Assembly (NCBI RefSeq): GCF_000373645.1
Contig: NZ_KB892035.1
Span: forward strand, 186,001 to 250,000
Direction: 5' to 3'
Source: Streptomyces sp. ATexAB-D23
Lineage (GTDB): Bacteria; Actinomycetota; Actinomycetes; Streptomycetales; Streptomycetaceae
Length of the DNA stretch: 64,000 bases
Both the position numbers and the translations under genes were made by a program. Below are positions 60,245 to 64,000 of this stretch, in pieces. The stretch's first letter is position 1; each line of letters opens with the position of its first letter. The notes below the pieces were generated by a model. It was given only the letters and a program-made list of their open reading frames with translations. It was not told where the DNA came from and made no database searches.

Positions 60245-61477
60245 TCAGGAGACCGGCCGGGAGTCCGTCCACACGGACTCGAACTCCTCGCGGTAGGTCT
60301 CGAACAGCCCGTGCTCGTACCCCTGCCCCGCCCGGACCACCGCACGCCCGCCGCCGCGCAGCACCAGCACCGGCGCCTCCATACCGCGCGCCCGGCGCAG
60401 ATAGGTCTGCACGACGCCCACGGCGTCGGCACCGTCGCCGTCCACCAGGTAGGCGGTGAAGCGCGGGGTCTCGTCGAAGACGTGGATCTCGAAGGCACCC
60501 GGGTCGCGGAGCTTGGAGCGCACCCGCCGCATGTGCAGGATGTTCATCTCCACCGACCGGCTGAGCTCGCCCTTCTTGAGGCCCAGCTCCCGCTCGCGGC
60601 GCTTGACGGCGCTGCTGGCGGGGTTGATGAACAGCAGCCGTATCCGGCAGCCCGACTCGGCGAGCCGGATCAGCCGGCGGCCGGAGAAGTTCTGTACCAG
60701 CAGGTTGAGTCCGATGCCGATCGCGTCGAGCCGGCGGGCGTCGCCGAAAAGGTCCTCGGCGGGCAGCTGGCGCTGGAGGCGCACCCGGTCGGAGTGGACG
60801 GAGACCACGTCCGCGTACCGGTCGCCGACCAGGTCCTCGACGGCGTCGACCGGGAGCCGGTCGGACGAGGGCACGGCCGCGCCGCTGCCCAGCATCTCCA
60901 GGAGCCGGGCGGAGGCCCGCTCGGCCTGGGCGAGCACCGCTTCGTTGAGCGCGCGGTTGCGGGAGACCACATTGCGCGCGACCTCCAGCTCGTCGAGCGC
61001 CAGTTCGACATCGCGGCGGTCGTCGAAGTAGGGCTCGAAGCACGGCCAGTGCTGGACCATCAGCTCGCGCAGCTGCGGCAGCGTGAGGAAGCTGAGGACG
61101 TTGTCGTCGGCCGGGTCGAGCAGATAGCCCTTGCGGCGGGAGACCTCGCGCACGGCGACGGCGCGCTGCACCCACTCCTGCCCGGCGGGGCCCGCCGCGG
61201 CCACCACCCAGTCCTCGCCGTGGACGGGCTCGTAGATCGGCCGGAGCACCGCCGCGACCACGGCGCGCAGCCGCTGTTCGACCAGATTCAGCCAGATGTA
61301 GGCCCGCCCGGCGCGCTGGGCGCGCGTACGCACCTCGCTCCAGGCGTCGGCGCCCCAGTCCAGTTCCGCGCCGATCTCCAGCGGCTGCGCCAGCGAGACC
61401 GCCCCGGGCGGGACATCGGCCACATCCCCCTCGTGACCCGCGTCACCCGGGGGCAGCTCGAACCCTCCCGAGCTCAC
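60245..61477 (-). CDS. SAV2148 family HEPN-domain protein
   Basis: A 410-residue protein conserved in streptomycetes. A helical HEPN-like region (about 45-210) contains ELALDELEVARNVVSRNRALNEAVLAQ; the HEPN RNase motif Rx4-6H is not intact, as Asn stands where His is expected. The C-terminal part (about 240-395: RRLIRLAESGCRIRLLFINP, FEIHVFDETPRFTAYLVDGD) looks like a phospholipase D-type sensor/nuclease fold without a clear HKD motif. The GTG at 61477 fits the start of homologues (SSGGFELPPGDAGHEG) and has GGAAGG upstream; the frame is open to 61513. Confidence 0.82.
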   Translation of the reverse strand: MSSGGFELPPGDAGHEGDVADVPPGAVSLAQPLEIGAELDWGADAWSEVRTRAQRAGRAYIWLNLVEQRLRAVVAAVLRPIYEPVHGEDWVVAAAGPAGQEWVQRAVAVREVSRRKGYLLDPADDNVLSFLTLPQLRELMVQHWPCFEPYFDDRRDVELALDELEVARNVVSRNRALNEAVLAQAERASARLLEMLGSGAAVPSSDRLPVDAVEDLVGDRYADVVSVHSDRVRLQRQLPAEDLFGDARRLDAIGIGLNLLVQNFSGRRLIRLAESGCRIRLLFINPASSAVKRRERELGLKKGELSRSVEMNILHMRRVRSKLRDPGAFEIHVFDETPRFTAYLVDGDGADAVGVVQTYLRRARGMEAPVLVLRGGGRAVVRAGQGYEHGLFETYREEFESVWTDSRPVS

Positions 61478-61867
61478 CCACGCACCGCCTTCCACTCCCC
61501 CACCAACGATCAAGGAAGGGTACTCCGGGAGCGGGAGCCGGTGCAGCCGGATGCGCAGGCTCCTTTACCAACTCCCCATGGAATCAAACCTGTTCCCGCT
61601 GTCGGCTTCGGCTGGAGTGAGCGGATTCATAGTGATTAAACACCCCAGCAGGGGGCCCAAACCGGACAGAGGCGACCAAGGGAGGACCGAAGGCCGTTCC
61701 CGGGCGACACGAAGAGGCACGAGGTTGACCGGACCGGGCCTTCCCGCGGCGACTCCGTCCCCGCTTGGCGGCCGGGTCCTAGGTACAAGCCGGACTTTCG
61801 GGGAAGATCTGGCCCAGGTGGCCCGCATTCCCCAGGCGACCGCAGCAGAACTGGAAGAGTCGAATCC
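61478..61867. other. Divergent intergenic region upstream of glgX
   Basis: 390 bases without a convincing gene. Candidate promoter elements for glgX include TTGACC (61723-61728) and a -10-like TAGGTA (61790-61795), but their spacing does not pair them. A run TAGTGATTAAA (61630-61640) is unusually AT-rich for this genome and may mark an upstream promoter. Confidence 0.4.

Positions 61868-64000
<2,133 letters not shown>

Noticed and set aside
60245..61477. Active HEPN toxin of a toxin-antitoxin pair
   Set aside because: The Rx4-6H RNase motif is incomplete, no small partner gene is adjacent, and the protein is far longer than typical HEPN toxins.

Overview
The window is a very GC-rich, gene-dense stretch with GTG starts, ATGA/GTGA stop-start overlaps, many apparently leaderless promoters, and rodlin and chaplin genes that are essentially restricted to spore-forming filamentous actinomycetes. 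It is almost certainly chromosomal DNA of a Streptomyces species. I see no phage genes, insertion sequences, CRISPR arrays, tRNAs or rRNAs.

Layout. 0-3 kb: an Ada-AlkA DNA-alkylation repair gene (cut by the window edge), the ribosome-assembly GTPase RsgA and a DUF5949 protein. 3-7.3 kb: an aerial-hypha surface island with three rodlins, a short chaplin, a related small secreted protein, a 59-residue orphan gene and a long, sortase-anchored chaplin with a His/Pro-rich stalk. 7.3-26.6 kb: a large sialic-acid utilisation locus. It encodes a secreted five-Asp-box sialidase, a LamG-SGNH esterase, a CE7 esterase, a peptide-type ABC importer with a natural permease-ATPase fusion, an MFS NanT importer, two N-acetylneuraminate lyases, NanK, NanE and two FadR-type GntR regulators. 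A TetR-controlled FtsX-type ABC exporter sits inside it. 26.6-32.3 kb: thiolase, LysR regulator, two-subunit CoA-transferase and 3-hydroxyacyl-CoA dehydrogenase, a module for the end of a (di)carboxylic or aromatic acid pathway. 32.3-39 kb: mixed housekeeping and regulatory genes. 39-48.6 kb: the assimilatory sulfate reduction operon with a 27-residue leader peptide (sulfite reductase, zinc-ribbon protein, CysH, CysC, CysD, CysN, an SsuABC-type importer and a sirohydrochlorin chelatase). 48.6-64 kb: oxidoreductase, ABC and transport genes, a subtilisin-like protease, an MMPL exporter, a sugar ABC importer without its own ATPase, a kinase, an exonuclease, an SAV2148-type HEPN protein and glgX (cut by the right edge).

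How it fits together. The sialic-acid genes form a regulon rather than one operon. Four promoters (ABC importer, CE7 esterase, LamG-SGNH/sialidase, and nanA-nanK-nanE-nanT) carry a shared 23-bp operator, CATCWGAC-N7-GTCWGATG, placed just downstream of the -10 element, and a FadR-type GntR gene lies beside it on each side of the locus. The promoter, operator and first codons in front of the LamG-SGNH gene look like a duplicated copy of those of the CE7 esterase gene, so that gene seems to have been recruited by promoter capture. In the surface island, all three rodlin genes have near-identical promoters resembling the sigma-BldN consensus (NNNAAC-N16-NGTTGR), each with a second conserved motif exactly 6 bp upstream of the -35; in one it is tandemly tripled.
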